Assembly: GCF_003286085.1 (NCBI RefSeq)
Contig: NW_020825317.1
Coordinates: forward strand, 1,302,001 to 1,366,000
DNA: 64,000 bases
Direction of reading: 5' to 3'
DNA from: Drosophila persimilis
Taxonomy: Eukaryota; Arthropoda; Insecta; Diptera; Drosophilidae
The stretch's first letter is position 1. Each line of letters begins with the position of its first letter. The notes under the pieces were generated by a model. It was not told the DNA's origin and did not search any database. It worked only from the letters and a program-made list of their open reading frames with translations. The position numbers were made by a program, and so were the translations under genes. This document shows, one piece after another, positions 42,161 to 53,319 of this stretch.

Positions 42161-43742
42161 ATGTTGTCGAAACAAATAATTAAGCTATTAGAGGCCCAAG
42201 CAGCGATAGCAAGGGAGATTAAAAAGATTGAAGCTGGTCATTTGACCAGCGATGTAATCCAAAGGTTAGGAGACCTTAAAAACAAAGTTACAGGCAATAA
42301 TTCTGCACTGTTAACATATGGAGTAGTCGATCATGACTACTTTAAGAGACAGCAGTACGAAAAAATGATTAAAAATATAGAGGACATACATAAAAAGTAT
42401 GTAGAGTCAAAAAATAATGAAACATTAACGAAAGGGAAGGTAGAAATAACAAAGTTACAATCAGTGGAGACTGGAACTTTGAAGGAAGACATAGAGCACA
42501 AAATTGACAATTGCATAGAAAAAGTATCTGAGGAAATCGTCAGAATAGTGGAAAACCTGAGGGCATATTTAGAGCAAACCATGCAGAGGTTTGATCAGGC
42601 TAGAATGGGAGAGTGTAGAATGAGAAAAGAAAAAATTGAGTTCCTCAGTAAAAGACTGAACTCAAAAATTGAGGAGTGTTATCATAGCTATGAAAGAAAC
42701 GACAGCTTCGACAACCAGATCGGAGATTTGGAATTTGATATTCAAAACATGTTGAGCAACCTAGAAGATAGGATGCAAACCATAGCTGAAGAAAACAGCA
42801 TGGATACTAAAGGGGCAACGGTAAAAAAAAGTAGATATCGATTTGCCTGATCTTCCGAAAGTGGAAGTGGAAGAAAAAGAGTGGGACGGCTTTTCAAAAA
42901 TATTTTGTGAATTAATTCATAACAGAGATAGTCTGAGTACATCTCTAAAATTCAATTATTTGAAAATCGCATTATAATCGAATTATAATGCCGCTTGGGA
43001 ATTGCTGACCAAGCGGTATGAAAATAAGCGAAAAATTTTTTCGGATCAGCTGAATCGTTTACTAGACTTACCAATGCTAGATCACGATTCAGCGAAACAT
43101 ATTAAATGGTTTTCTGATTCTATAAACGAGTCAATACATTTAATTAAATTAAAGTCACATTTAACAGAAGAAGTTGATGTGATTTTCGCGCACATTGTGT
43201 TCAAAAAATTCAACAAAGATACCTTACAATTATATGAAAGTCATATAAAAAGGACAAAAGAGATCCAAGCATTGCCAGATGTGATGGAATTTTTAGAACA
43301 ACGGTACACTTCTCTTTACACGTCGCAGGATAAAGAGTGGAAACCGTTGAAAAAAGTAGTGCAATATGGTAAAATAAAGAAAATTGTCCGTTATTCCATA
43401 ATTCACTGTTATAAGTTTAAGGGAATGAGTCCGATAGATAGAGGCCAGTTGATTAAAAGACAGCGCCTTTGCACAAAATGCTGTAGGCATGATATGTATA
43501 AGAAATGCTTTTCTGAAATTTTATGTGGGATTTGTAAAAAACCTCATCATACGATGCTCCATATTCCCTACGAAAAGAGGGAAAATGTTAACACTTTCTT
43601 GACAAAAGAACAAGCGTTCTTAGCCACAGCACTTATAAAAGTAAGGGCAAGGAATGGTGGCTATCAAAACCTTAGAGCTCTCATTGATTGTGGGTCGCAA
43701 TGTACCATAATTTCAGAAGAAGCTGCGCAAATACCGAGGTAA
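42161..43742 (+). pseudogene. Gag and protease start of roo-like element, frameshifted
   Basis: ATG at 42,161 opens 229 codons of coiled-coil-rich Gag. A frameshift near 42,835 leads to an EWDGFSKIFCELIHNRDS block of DUF1759 type and the frame 43,002-43,742 with LTEEVDVIFAHIVFKKF. A Cys/His cluster (CTKCCRH ... CGICKKPHHTMLH) acts as RNA-binding knuckle. LRALIDCGSQCTII is the DUF1758-type aspartic protease. A second frameshift lies at about 43,730. Confidence 0.8.
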
Positions 43743-44880
43743 GTGGAGTGTCATCTACAGACTTTTGCACTTCAAAGTACAAAATTACTTTATCGGTAAA
43801 AACTCGTGATTATAATAAAGGTCCTCTAAATATTGAAGCAATTATTCTTCCGAAACTGATGAAAGCTTTACCATTAAAGTCTTTCAATATTGATAAAACT
43901 AAGTGGCAAGATTATGTGTTGGCAGACCCTAACTTTAACAAACCAAGTAGGGTAGATGTAATAATTGGGATAGATTTGTATACCCATATTTTAAAAGACG
44001 GAGTAGTAAAAATAGACGGACTACTTCGACAAAATACATAATTCGGATGGATTATATCCGGTTGCACCAAATCAAAAGGTGATAAATTTATTGTGGCGAC
44101 AACAATTGAAGTTGGGGACTTAGAGCGGTTCTGGGAATTGGAAAGTGAAAAGAATAACGTAGAAGAAGATGTGTGCGAGGAGCATTTCTTGGAAACAACA
44201 AGAAGAGATGAGAATGGTAGGTATGTGGTTAAAATACCATTTAAAAAAGAAAAGGATCTAGGAGATTCAAAACCCCAAGCTATAGCGCGATTTTATAGTT
44301 TAGAAAGAAAGCTCAGCAATAATAAATCATTAAAAGAAAATTATGTAAAGTTCATGCATGAATATAAAAACTTAGGACATATGGTGGAGTCCAAAGAAGA
44401 TGGGAAATATTATTTACCCCATCAAGGAGTCATAAGAGATTCCAGTCTAACGACAAAGCTGAGAGTTGTTTTCGATGCTTCAGCAAAAACCACAAACAAT
44501 AAAAGATTAAATGATATCATGTGGGTTGGACCAAGGGTCCAAAAAGATATCTTCGATATTATGGAGAAATGGCGTAAATGGCCATTTGTAATATCTGCGG
44601 ACATTGAAAAAATGTACCGGCAAATTAATGTTGATAAACACGATCAACAATATTTGCATATAATTGGGAGAGATAATCCAAACGAAAAGTTAAAAGATTA
44701 TAAACTTACAACCGTTACGTACGGTACAGCTTCAGCACCCTACTTAGCAACCAGGGTGCTTGTTTCAATAGCAGATAATTGCAAAAATCAAGCAATTAGG
44801 GAAATCATAAAGAATGATTTTTATATGGACGACCTGATGACAGGTGCCGACACGCCAATATTAGAAAGATCGAGTGGCAT
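43743..44880 (+). pseudogene. protease end and RT of roo-like element
   Basis: A frame from 43,688 continues the protease region (DVIIGIDLYTHIL) up to an in-frame TAA at 44,039-44,041 and then resumes with FGWIISG and the RT: HQGVIRDSS, KLRVVFDASAKT, ISADIEKMYRQI, and the catalytic FYMDDLMTGAD (~44,830). These are BEL/Pao (Peptidase_A17/RT) signatures. Sequence breaks near 44,880; RT C-terminus, RNase H and the integrase core are deleted. Confidence 0.85.
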
Positions 44881-45353
44881 TTTATTCCCCCGGCAGGACC
44901 TCACTTCGGAGGTATTTGGGAAGCTGGGGTAAAATCAGTGAAATATCACTTAAAAAGGGTAATTGGGGACAATAATTTAACCTATGAGGAAATGGCAACT
45001 CTATTATGTCAAATTGAAGCGGTACTAAATTCACGCCCTTTGTATACAGCTACAAATGATATTGACGATCTGGATGTATTAACACCAGGTCATTTTATAA
45101 TTGAAAGGCCAATATTTGGCCCGATGGAAACAATTTCAGAGGAAAAAATCGGGAATCTGGATAGATGGAGATTAATTCAGAAAATGAAAAGAGAATTTTG
45201 GATTAAATGGAAAGAAGATTATTTGCACACACTGCAACAAAGAAATAAATGGAAAATAGGAATGCATAATATTAAAACAGGACAGATTGTATTAAGCATT
45301 GTTAATGCTTGTGTTATGTTGCCAAGTGTCAAATGCAAACATTGCTGCTAGAG
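44881..45353 (+). pseudogene. integrase C-terminal remnant of roo-like element
   Basis: Directly after the deletion junction the DNA encodes (in a shifted frame) GGIWEAGVKSVKYHL, then EAVLNSRPLY, LTPGHFIIERP and REFWIKWKEDYLHTLQQR. This is the end of a BEL/Pao integrase with its DUF5641-type tail. The DDE catalytic residues D and D are absent, so it is not active. Confidence 0.8.
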
Positions 45354-45379
45354 GAACGGCGAAGTGGTCAATTGAAAAA

Positions 45380-46955
45380 ATGAACAGTTCCACTTCGATA
45401 TATTTGGACCCGATGGGGGACATTGAAATTGTCGCCTCATCCTGGGATTTAATTTTTTATTATAGCATGGACCCGTATTTCCAAATGATAAAAAACGGGA
45501 AAGAATTGATTGGGAAAATGAGAGTTGTGTGTGATCAACTTTATACTTTTGAAGATCAATGCAATAATGTCTTAGATAAAACGGAAAGCCAAATTGCAGA
45601 CCTGGAGGAAATAATAAACTTTTCATGACTCAGGATAATAAAAGAAAGAAGCGAGCACCATTTGAGTTTATGGGCTCACTTTATCCCATACTATTTGGGA
45701 TAATGGACGCCGAAGATAGGGAAACGTTGGAAGGAAATATGAAAAACGGTAAATATTCTCAAAAGAACTACCGAGGAAATAAATTTGAACTTTAGAAGTA
45801 TGAGCGCTAGAGTAGAAAACATAACGGAAGCATTAAAGGAAAGTTTCTATGTGTACAAAGAATCTATAAAAGCATCTATACAAAGCAACTAAGCTCCTTG
45901 ATTGAAGAGTGCGATAAAATTCAATCAGCAGTTATTAATCTACTGATAGATATTAATCATGGTAGACTAAATCCAAATATTTTAAAACCTATACAATTAA
46001 AGGGAGAAATGGCAAAAATAAAAGATAACTTATTAGAAACATTGGTGCTTCCAGGAAAAAGAACAGGAACAGAATTGAAGGAAATTTGCAGCCTATTAAC
46101 AGCGAAAGGAATTTTTGTTGATAACAAATTAATTCTGAACGTGAAGATTCCCCTGTTTGGTAGACACGCATCCCATTTGTTTAGGATAATTCCAATGCCA
46201 GTTGAGCATGAACAAGAATTAGTCAAGGTAGATTTGAGCTCCAGGTATTTAGTAAATAATTTCGAAATTGATTCCTATCATTCGATGACTGAAGCTACCT
46301 TGAACAAATGCCAAAAATGGCAAACGAATAGAAGAGTATGCGAAGGTAATTGGCCTTGGAGCAATGCCAATGATAATGCTGGTGAGATAGCTCCTTTCAA
46401 ACCAAAGGGTAATTCAAATTGCGTTTATAGGAAGATAGCAGAGACAAGGTCATTTTGGGTCGAATTAGAAAGACAGGGTAGTTGGATCTTCAAAGTTCCA
46501 GTAAACACTAATGCTAGGATTCAACGTAGTAACTCAAATCAAGAACTAATTGATCTTCCGCAACAAGGAAAAAATTCCTTGTTAAAAAACAATAATACAT
46601 GGTTGTACTGTGCGAACCGATGATAAAATACTAGTACCTCATCACAGTATTCAAACAGAAAGCTACGAGCCAATTTCATCCCTTTATATAAGTAATATAA
46701 GTAAAATACCAAAAATTGTTTGGAATCCATTAACCATTAATTAACCATACAGAAGAAATGGATAAGTTAAGAAACGAAATAAAATTGTTAAAAGAAGGTC
46801 ATCATGACTTAAAAGGACTTAAGTTCCATCATGTATCTGGACATGCGGCCTTGATTATCGGAATCATAATAATGATAATATTAATAATCTATGCCATAAG
46901 AAGAATTAAAGTAGCACGAAGACTGCAAACGATAGCACTTCCGTACCCACTGTAA
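45380..46955 (+). pseudogene. env-like region of roo-like element, in several frames
   Basis: Fragments of a membrane glycoprotein gene: 45,380-45,628; 45,640-45,890; 45,898-46,623 (with CQKWQTNRRVCEGNWPW and CVYRKIAETRSFW); and 46,758-46,955 with a transmembrane helix (ALIIGIIIMIILIIYAI) and a basic tail. The layout resembles errantivirus/roo envelope proteins of the baculovirus F type. At least three frame changes make it non-functional. The end is 90 nt before the 3' LTR. Confidence 0.65.
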
Positions 46956-47043
46956 TTGACTGTAAATGATTATCTGTACTTGTAATTATAGCTATAAAGA
47001 AAATGTACACAAAAAGGTTCACAAGAATCAAAATACAAAACAA

Positions 47044-47449
47044 TGCCACCTTCGGCCCCTTGCAGAATGTTTAAACATAAATAGATTATTGTACCCATTC
47101 ACTCATGTAACAACACCGAACTCTAAAGAAATCACATAAAGTAGACAAGTTATGACTGCACTGGTGTAAGCAGAGATCTGTAACCCATTAATACGACAAC
47201 AAAACACAAGTGGAGAAAACACTTAACAAATGCGGTCCTAAAATAAAACTAATGTAAGCATGTACTCAAATAGACACCCTCAGTAAAGTGTATCCTCTGC
47301 GTAGGTCTAACGATAATTATAGACTACCAAATTGTACCTCCCACCTCATTGTCAAATCACATATAAAGCTCTGATTTTAAGAATACAATTTAGTTTGAAT
47401 TTACAACTCAACTCGCAAATGTCTAGACTTTTCTTTTAAGGTCTTAACA
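47044..47449 (+). mobile_element. 3' LTR, roo-like element
   Basis: TGCCACCTTCGGCCCCTTGC to GGTCTTAACA, 406 bp; homologous to the 5' LTR with scattered substitutions and a block (ATACGACAACAAAACAC...) missing from the 5' LTR. Confidence 0.7.
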
Positions 47450-47754
47450 ATGCCCTTGGTATGAACCCAAACACATCAAGGAACTTTATGAGTTTCGTAT
47501 CCGTAAGAAAGGAAAATTAATCAAAATATGTGACACAAGGTACCACTGTGCATACAAAAAGACAACTTATTGAAAAGACCGTTTGCGTGGACTTTTTCAG
47601 CCAATCGGTCTTTTAGTGAGTCTCTCTGTGCGAGCGTCATTCGTATCTCTCTTTGTGCGTGCATGCTTTTTGTTCGGTTATTCTCGCGAGGAGACCGTAA
47701 GGAAAAAACAGTCAACAGTTCTTTGCGAGCTATGTATGTATGTACATATGTTAT
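47450..47754. other. non-coding flank
   Basis: No gene recognised; GC-richer than its surroundings, with GTCTCTCTGTGCGAGCG. It may be the other side of the hAT relic split by the roo-like insertion. Confidence 0.35.
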
Positions 47755-48573
47755 GTTTATACCCGATACATATGTAGTCAGAATGGCTCTCCCCCGGCAG
47801 ACGGCGCGTACATTGAGCGACAAAAAGTGTCTGCGGGAGAGACGAAAAATCAATCAGAACTTTTCGTCGATTTGTTCCTTTTGGTTATAATAATGATAGG
47901 TCGGTCGGGTGGTGGGTGGGTCGAAATTTTGAAGTACACAGCAGTGTGGATACCAAATTTGTTTGCTCTAGCTCTTATAGTCTCTGAGATCTACATATGA
48001 GCTCACTTTTTATACCCGATACTCAAAATGAGTAAAACATTAGCGCCTAGATCTCAGAGACTATAAGAGCTAGAGCAACCAAATTATTGATCCAAACTAC
48101 TAAGATATTGGACCTTGACGAGTTTGTTTTAAAATTTCGCCACACCCCCTTCCGCCCCCGCAAAGGACGAAAATCTGGGGGTATCCACAAATCTCAGAGA
48201 CTATTAACGCTAGAGTAACCAAATTTAGTATCCGCACTCCTGTTAGATCTCACTATAAAACGTATATCTCAAAATTTCCCCCTTCCGCCCCCACAAAGGA
48301 CGAAAACCCTTGCTATTTTTGTAGCAGTGACATATCACAGAAGTCTGGATCCAGAACATCGTTGCTCTAGCTCTTATAGTCTTTGAGCATTAGGCGCTGA
48401 AGTGGACGGACAGACAGACAGGGCTCAATCGACTCGGCTATTGATGCTGATCAAGAATATATGTATATACTTTATGGGGTCGGAAACGATTCCTTCTGGA
48501 CGTTACACACATCCATTTTCACCACAAATCTAACATACCCCAATACTCATTTTGAGTATCGGGTATAAAAATA
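47755..48573. repeat. DINE-1-like composite, copy I (two or three nested pieces)
   Basis: 47,755-48,005 is a reverse-oriented 3' part (TATACCCGATAC, GGCTCTCCCCCGGCAGACGG). 48,010-48,310 is a forward piece starting TATACCCGATACTCAAAATG but skipping to the GCGCCTAGATCTCAG block. 48,315-48,573 is reverse again, ending GAGTATCGGGTATAAAAA. The order implies insertion of one copy into another, then deletion. Confidence 0.65.
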
Positions 48574-48633
48574 GGCTACAAATAAAACAGCACATACATA
48601 GATATATAGATATTATAATTATTTTTATTATCT

Positions 48634-48861
48634 TTATTTCATCTCATTCGCTATTACTCGAATCCCAAGTTTGGTCTTAACGATATTCATTAGACTGAAT
48701 ACCCGTTCAATCACAGCATTTGACCACGGTGGACTTAAAATTACAATGGGTAATAAAGCGATTTCATCAAAAGGTTTGTTTTTGCCAGCATCTTTATAAG
48801 TCAGTACTTCTGACCAAAACTTTAAAGCGTCATCTGTACTTTCCCAAGGGACTAAGTACAA
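48634..48861 (-). pseudogene. hAT transposase C-terminal dimerisation fragment
   Basis: Minus-strand frame encoding FDEIALLPIVILSPPWSNAV and ERVFSLMNIVKTKL, the hAT dimerisation (Dimer_Tnp_hAT) signature in which S-x-x-x-ERVFS is conserved. It ends at a natural stop. The rest of the transposase is absent. Confidence 0.75.
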
Positions 48862-48869
48862 GGGACAAG

Positions 48870-49310
48870 TAAAATTAATAAAAGGCTAGATTTAAGGCCA
48901 TAAGAATCAAAAAAGCTAGATCTAGCCTTAAATAGGCTAAAACTTTGCGAAGAGGCCAGCCCATAAATAAAACGACAACGGTGAACGAAAGACGAAAAAC
49001 CCACGACGGGAACGTAAAAGAAAAAAGACATATTTATCCCAAATTTACCAAACATTAAGTAACAATTAGCTATTAGCTATCAAATAAATAAAGAAACCCA
49101 CATGATTTTGATTTTTCAACAGGCTTTAACATAATATCCAAATCTGACAATGAACTTGAAAAGCATGCAATGAATTTAGCGAGAAAATGCTACTGAACCA
49201 AGTCCAGGAAAAGTGTCAAGTAAAGTAAAAACAAAAAACTTTGAAAAAATTGATCATTTTGAAATTCTTTAATACATTCATTCAATTACAAAAATATCTA
49301 AATTGCTTAA
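48870..49310. other. non-coding AT-rich DNA
   Basis: No recognisable gene; contains AGGCTAGATTTAAGGCCATA and GCTAGATCTAGCCTTAAATA repeats near 48,880-48,940. Confidence 0.35.
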
Positions 49311-49319
49311 AGTATATTT

Positions 49320-49440
49320 TTAACCATTCCTGTTGCATCAGCAGAGCGTTCATTTAGCAATCTAAAGTTAGTTAGGAATTACTTAAGATCTTCAATGGGA
49401 TAGAAGAGACTTAACAGTCTCAATTTTTTGTCGAACGAGT
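49320..49440 (+). pseudogene. second hAT-type transposase scrap
   Basis: The translation VASAERSFSNLKLVRNYLRSSMG (continuing KRLNSL after a stop) is the dimerisation motif of a different hAT family than 48,634-48,861. Only ~40 codons remain. Confidence 0.55.
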
Positions 49441-49507
49441 TTTTTCTAACAGATTCTTTAATTATGGAACAAATATATTTTTCCCTAGGTGCAAACTTTT
49501 CTCGACA

Positions 49508-49745
49508 CGCCGCTGGATGTACATATGCACGACATACCTGTACAGTGACCTGAGAAATACAGTGAACATGAAAAAACCGCAGGTTTACATTGATGGAGCT
49601 CATCCAGCTAAGGCTTTGCTGCTGAGAAAGGAAATATGTGGATTGAAGCAGTCAGAAAGGGAATGGAATTCTAAACTCAATGGCGTCCTTATTTCTTTGG
49701 GCTTTGTTGCCTGTGATAACGCGCCTTGACTCTACCAGCAGATAG
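49508..49745 (+). pseudogene. copia-type RT fragment
   Basis: Encodes SDLRNTVNMKKPQVYIDGAH, KALLLRKEICGLKQSEREWN and a short ACDNAP tail followed by TGA. This is the Ty1/copia RT region around MKQPxGY and LYGLKQ. Both sides are missing. It could be from the same copia family as 13,184-13,854. Confidence 0.7.
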
Positions 49746-49899
49746 GAAACTTTTCGTTAATCCTGGTGTATGCCAGTCTTGAACGGACCCGCTCAGTATG
49801 AGTCGTCTATTCAAAACTTTGCCTTTAAAATCTAAGGAAAACAAAGTTGAAAGAACAAAAAAATGGTTCTTGTGCTTTCCTATTTTGTATAGGTACATT

Positions 49900-50390
49900 T
49901 ATTTGGCGTCGTTTAAGGTATTGCTTGTAAAACTCTATGGAAAACCGCCTAAAACCGCATTTGACCGTTAAACATCGTTCGGTACCTTCGAAAATGCCAT
50001 TTTACCGTTAAATACCGCATTGCTATTAAATGTAAAAAAAAAACAAACGTTATTCCAAGGAAAATAAAAATGACACTGAGCCAGAGCACTATGGTCCAGA
50101 CGTCGTTTTTTTTTGGCATAAAGTCTAGTTTTAAAGCTAGAGCCTTGAAACTTTGCACAATTATTTTGAATATTTTTATAAACTTTCGGTTTTTTTTTTT
50201 AGATTCGACCACCATCACCCCCCTTCCCCAGCATGATATAGCCAGCACCTCAGATTTGTTTAACACAGAGCTCGAAATTAAAGCTAGAGCTTTTAAATTT
50301 TGTACATATACTTGTATACTTGTACTTGTTCTTGCAACACACCACCCCCAAGGACCACCCACCACCCTCCACCGCTATAGTCCAGAAATT
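49900..50390. other. non-coding repeat-like DNA
   Basis: AAATGCCATTTTACCGTTAAAT at 49,995 is the reverse complement of a stretch at 61,676-61,697, and GGCGTCGTTTAAG at 49,908 recurs at 61,629. TAAAGCTAGAGC appears twice. No coding evidence. Confidence 0.45.
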
Positions 50391-50392
50391 GT

Positions 50393-50635
50393 TTTTATAC
50401 CCGATACTCAAAATGAGTATTGGGGTATATTAGATTTGTGGTAAAAGTGGATGTGTGTAACGTCCAGAAGGAATCGTTTCCGACCCCATAAAGTATATAT
50501 ATTCTTGATCAGCATCAATAGCCGAGTCGATTGAGCCATGTCTGTCTGTCCGTCTGTCCGTCCGTCCGTCTGTCCGTCTGACCGTCCCCATCAGCTCCTA
50601 GTGCTCAAAGACTATAAAAGCTAGAGCTTTATATT
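50393..50635 (+). repeat. DINE-1-like repeat, copy J, 5' end only
   Basis: TATACCCGATACTCAAAATG through the GTCC microsatellite to GACTATAAAAGCTAGAGC, then lost in a TATATTATATTT-rich stretch. Confidence 0.8.
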
Positions 50636-50687
50636 ATATTTTATATAATATTTTTATATTATATTTATATTATATTATTCGGTACAG

Positions 50688-50966
50688 TAGAACGCTCTGA
50701 TCGTTTTGCCCAGCTTTCTCACGTCCAAAATTTCATGCAGGATATGACCCCCGCGTTCTTTTGAGATGCCTTGAGATCGGCGATCTGCCAATACGAGATC
50801 GTGGATTTTTGTTACGTTTTCCTCCGAGGTAGCCATTTTCGGGGCCCCTGGACGAGGCTCATCGCTAAACTCGCTAAACTAATTTTTGACGGTCGCCATC
50901 GAAGGAGACGAGTCACCGTACAAAGCATCCCAGCGCTCTTTGATTTCGCTGCGCGATTTCCGTTCC
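50688..50966 (-). pseudogene. mariner-type transposase N-terminal fragment
   Basis: On the minus strand the translation includes IKERWDALYGDSSPSMATVK, a stop in place of the usual Trp, FSDEPRPGAPKMATSEENVT and IHDLVLADRR, then GGHILHEIL. These are the helix-turn-helix DNA-binding motifs of mariner transposases. The DD34D catalytic half is missing. Short deletions and a stop make it a relic. Confidence 0.8.
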
Positions 50967-50999
50967 AAAAATAAGAATCGAAACACCGACCGATATTGC

Positions 51000-51640
51000 T
51001 ATTTTTCCATTTTTATAAAATCAGCAGACAAGCCCGCTTCCACACGTGGTGAAAAAAAAAAAAATATCATGAGTTTGATTTGGATGAAATTTTAACAGTA
51101 GCCGTCTAAAAGAATGATGAAGAACGGTGAGGCTATGTACCTATCAGACCACCCTCGTATATACTGTATGGAGCAGATTACAGCCGTATGTTCTCTCTCT
51201 CTCTCTGTCTTTTGGTACCTCTGTAGAGGTAACAGAGCTCTGTTAGCAAAAGGCTCGATTTAATTTCTATACTTGAATTTATTTTTGCACTGCGTTTATC
51301 CCCTTTCTACCTACTGACTTTATGAAGTGTAATGGAACACGGGCAGTAGCATACTTAAGAAGTTACATGTTATACTTATATTCAGAGAAATTGTATGTCA
51401 GTCATCTTTCATCAGGGGTATTCACATGTTCAAGTCGTTTTCCGCTTCTCTTAGAAGTAGCCGAATAACTTCCAGTAACTATTTGTTATCTTGGTTCTAA
51501 AGTTCCATGAGTACATGTCATTCAAATTTTCCAGTCGAATCATCATCAATGTATTCCTCAGTATCAAACTTCTCTGAAATCGCCTTCAAAAGTCTTCCTG
51601 ATTCCCGTTTTGACGATGGCCTGATCATTGTGGATGCCTT
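51000..51640. other. non-coding DNA downstream of the EXD1-like gene
   Basis: A (CT)n stretch at 51,192-51,207. No ORF supported. Confidence 0.4.
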
Positions 51641-51642
51641 GT

Positions 51643-51648
51643 TTTATT
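51643..51648 (-). terminator. possible polyadenylation signal of the EXD1-like gene
   Basis: TTTATT on plus (AATAAA on minus), about 290 nt after the stop codon of the gene at 51,939. The nearest candidate found. Confidence 0.35.
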
Positions 51649-51938
51649 TATTATTAATAATATTTTAATATACTATAATAATACAACTGTTAAGGAAACA
51701 AAAGAAATTGTGTGAAACTAATGATAATTTGTATTGCCTACGGCAGTTGTATTGTATTAATGATTTCATTCAACGGTCAAATTAGATCAATAAATCAAAT
51801 TAGATCTATGTTCGGAAGGTATGATAACTATTTTATATGTATTTCATGGATGTATTTCTTAATGCTGAAATTCAGGTCTCTTCTTTCTCTTTTTCAGTTC
51901 AGGGATTCTATTTCTTCAAGGAAAATTTGATTAATTGC

Positions 51939-52853
51939 TTATTTTTCTGCATGATCAATTTCATAGTCCACCGGCAGAGAGCCTACGGCTGACTTGTAGT
52001 ACGTATCGATGTATTGGAAGCCAAATCGGCTTTTGGGACCCATATAAGGTGCCACATCGTACCCATTTCGGAAACGGCAGAAGCTTTGACTAAATGTAGC
52101 AGACATGCGTTGCATCCCTGCACAAATGTGGCCAAAGGTCAGCCGGTCGTGCATTTGGTGCTGCAGTATGGCCATCCTGCCCAGAAAACGAAACTGGTCC
52201 CCGCTCAATGGGCGTGCTGTGAAAAGTTGGCGAGACTCACTTACCTGCAGTGAGGAATCGGATAATTAACGGATAACGAATTTCCCTTTTGGTATGGCAC
52301 TTACCCCGGTGACCTCGTCGCAGAGCAGTTCCCTTAGAGGAATATTAAGCACTGACGAAATCGCTTCTGGCAATGAGCAGGCACTTTTATCTTGCCGGGC
52401 TACGCACAGAGCCACAAATGTGTCGCTGAATCCAGTCAGTTTAATTTGGTGCTTATAGAACAGCTGATCGGAAATACGATGACTATAGTGCACCACTTTT
52501 CTCGGATATTTAGCCTCCAGCAGCTTTTTCAACTCGGGAAAAAAGGCGCCCAGTGCCTGGATATCGAACACATATGTCTGATTGGCCGTGGCCACCACTA
52601 GCACCGCTACGGGTCTGTGGCGTCCATATAAACTAGGCTCCGCAATCACTGATATGCTCAACTGATCTCGCATATCGTTAAGTGCTTTGTGATAAGCCGC
52701 GTCTGCCTGCTGTATGTATACGATTCGATTAAGCTTCCTTTCCAGAGAGCTCAACTCGTGGCTCATTAGAGGAAAAATTGTTTTCTCACGCGACGGGCTG
52801 ATCTCCTCAGCCGTCTTAAAGGACGCTACACTATCATCATCGCTATCCGCCAT
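51939..52853 (-). CDS. EXD1/Egalitarian-like 3'-5' exonuclease-fold protein, two exons
   Basis: Start ATG 52,853 in AAAAAAATGGCGG context. Exon 1 is 52,853-52,305; a 60-nt intron (52,304-52,245, GTAAGT...CTGCAG) joins in phase 0 to exon 2, 52,244-51,939. Protein 284 residues: an acidic N-terminus, then a DEDD-exonuclease-type domain (~residues 65-215) with VLVVATANQTYVFDIQ, KVVHYSHRISDQL and FSDTFVAL; the RPLS block after the intron is typical of the family. The expected Exo I D-x-E reads AEP, and the Exo II Asp after VVH is Tyr, so catalysis is probably lost. Silkworm and mouse EXD1 are also catalytically dead and act as RNA-binding partners in the piRNA pathway; a similar role here is inference. 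No disabling mutation. Confidence 0.8.
52245..52304 (-). other. intron of the EXD1-like gene
   Basis: 60 nt, donor GTAAGTGCC, acceptor CCTCACTGCAG, phase 0. A second AG (TTTTCACAG, 52,218 region) would break the frame. Reading through the intron gives a stop at 52,266. Confidence 0.8.
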
Positions 52854-52869
52854 TTTTTTCTAGGAATAA

Positions 52870-53310
52870 TAAGGAAAGTTGTATGGAGTGTTTGAAGTCA
52901 AAAGCGTGAATTTCCATATTCTGAAGTGTAAGAAAAATTATTTTTCCATGCTTACCAAAGATTGATATTATAGTTGAAAAAATAAGTTTGTCTATGACAT
53001 CTATTAGTTTTGGTTACGAATTAGTCCTTTATAGTTATATGATAATGTCTTTATAGCCAAAGATGAAACACTTTGTGTACAAAGAAGTACATATGGCGGG
53101 AAGAGTGACCGAACTTTGAAGGCCAAAAGAAACCGCACACAGAACTAACCGCAGAGTCAAACGCATTAGGAAATTCAGTCACCGTTTAATCGATATATCG
53201 AGTCGGTATTCTGCATGGACCACCAACAGATGGAGCCGCCTTGGTAGGTGTAGAATTCATGTAAAAATCAGATAAATAGCCTTACTTTGCACTATTATGT
53301 ACATGTGTAT
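52870..53310. promoter_or_regulatory. upstream region of the EXD1-like gene
   Basis: Non-coding. TTAATCGATATATCGAGT at about 53,188 is a diverged TATCGATA (DREF/BEAF-type) palindrome and a plausible promoter element for the minus-strand gene. TATA and initiator signals could not be assigned. Confidence 0.3.
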
Positions 53311-53319
53311 GTATATGTA

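Larger units (their letters stand above)
41045..47449 (+). mobile_element. roo-like BEL/Pao LTR retrotransposon, internally deleted
   Basis: LTR-like direct repeats at 41,045-41,379 and 47,044-47,449 enclose gag, protease/RT, an integrase remnant and an env-like region. RT and protease have BEL/Pao features. The leader has TATGGTCCTTCGAGAC after the LTR. No clear 5-bp target duplication was found. The presence of an env-like region suggests the roo group. Confidence 0.8.

Noticed and set aside
52266..52304. Single-exon 195-codon version of the EXD1-like gene
   Set aside because: Would end just after a strong GTAAGT donor and omit the conserved RPLS block that the 60-nt intron model restores in frame.
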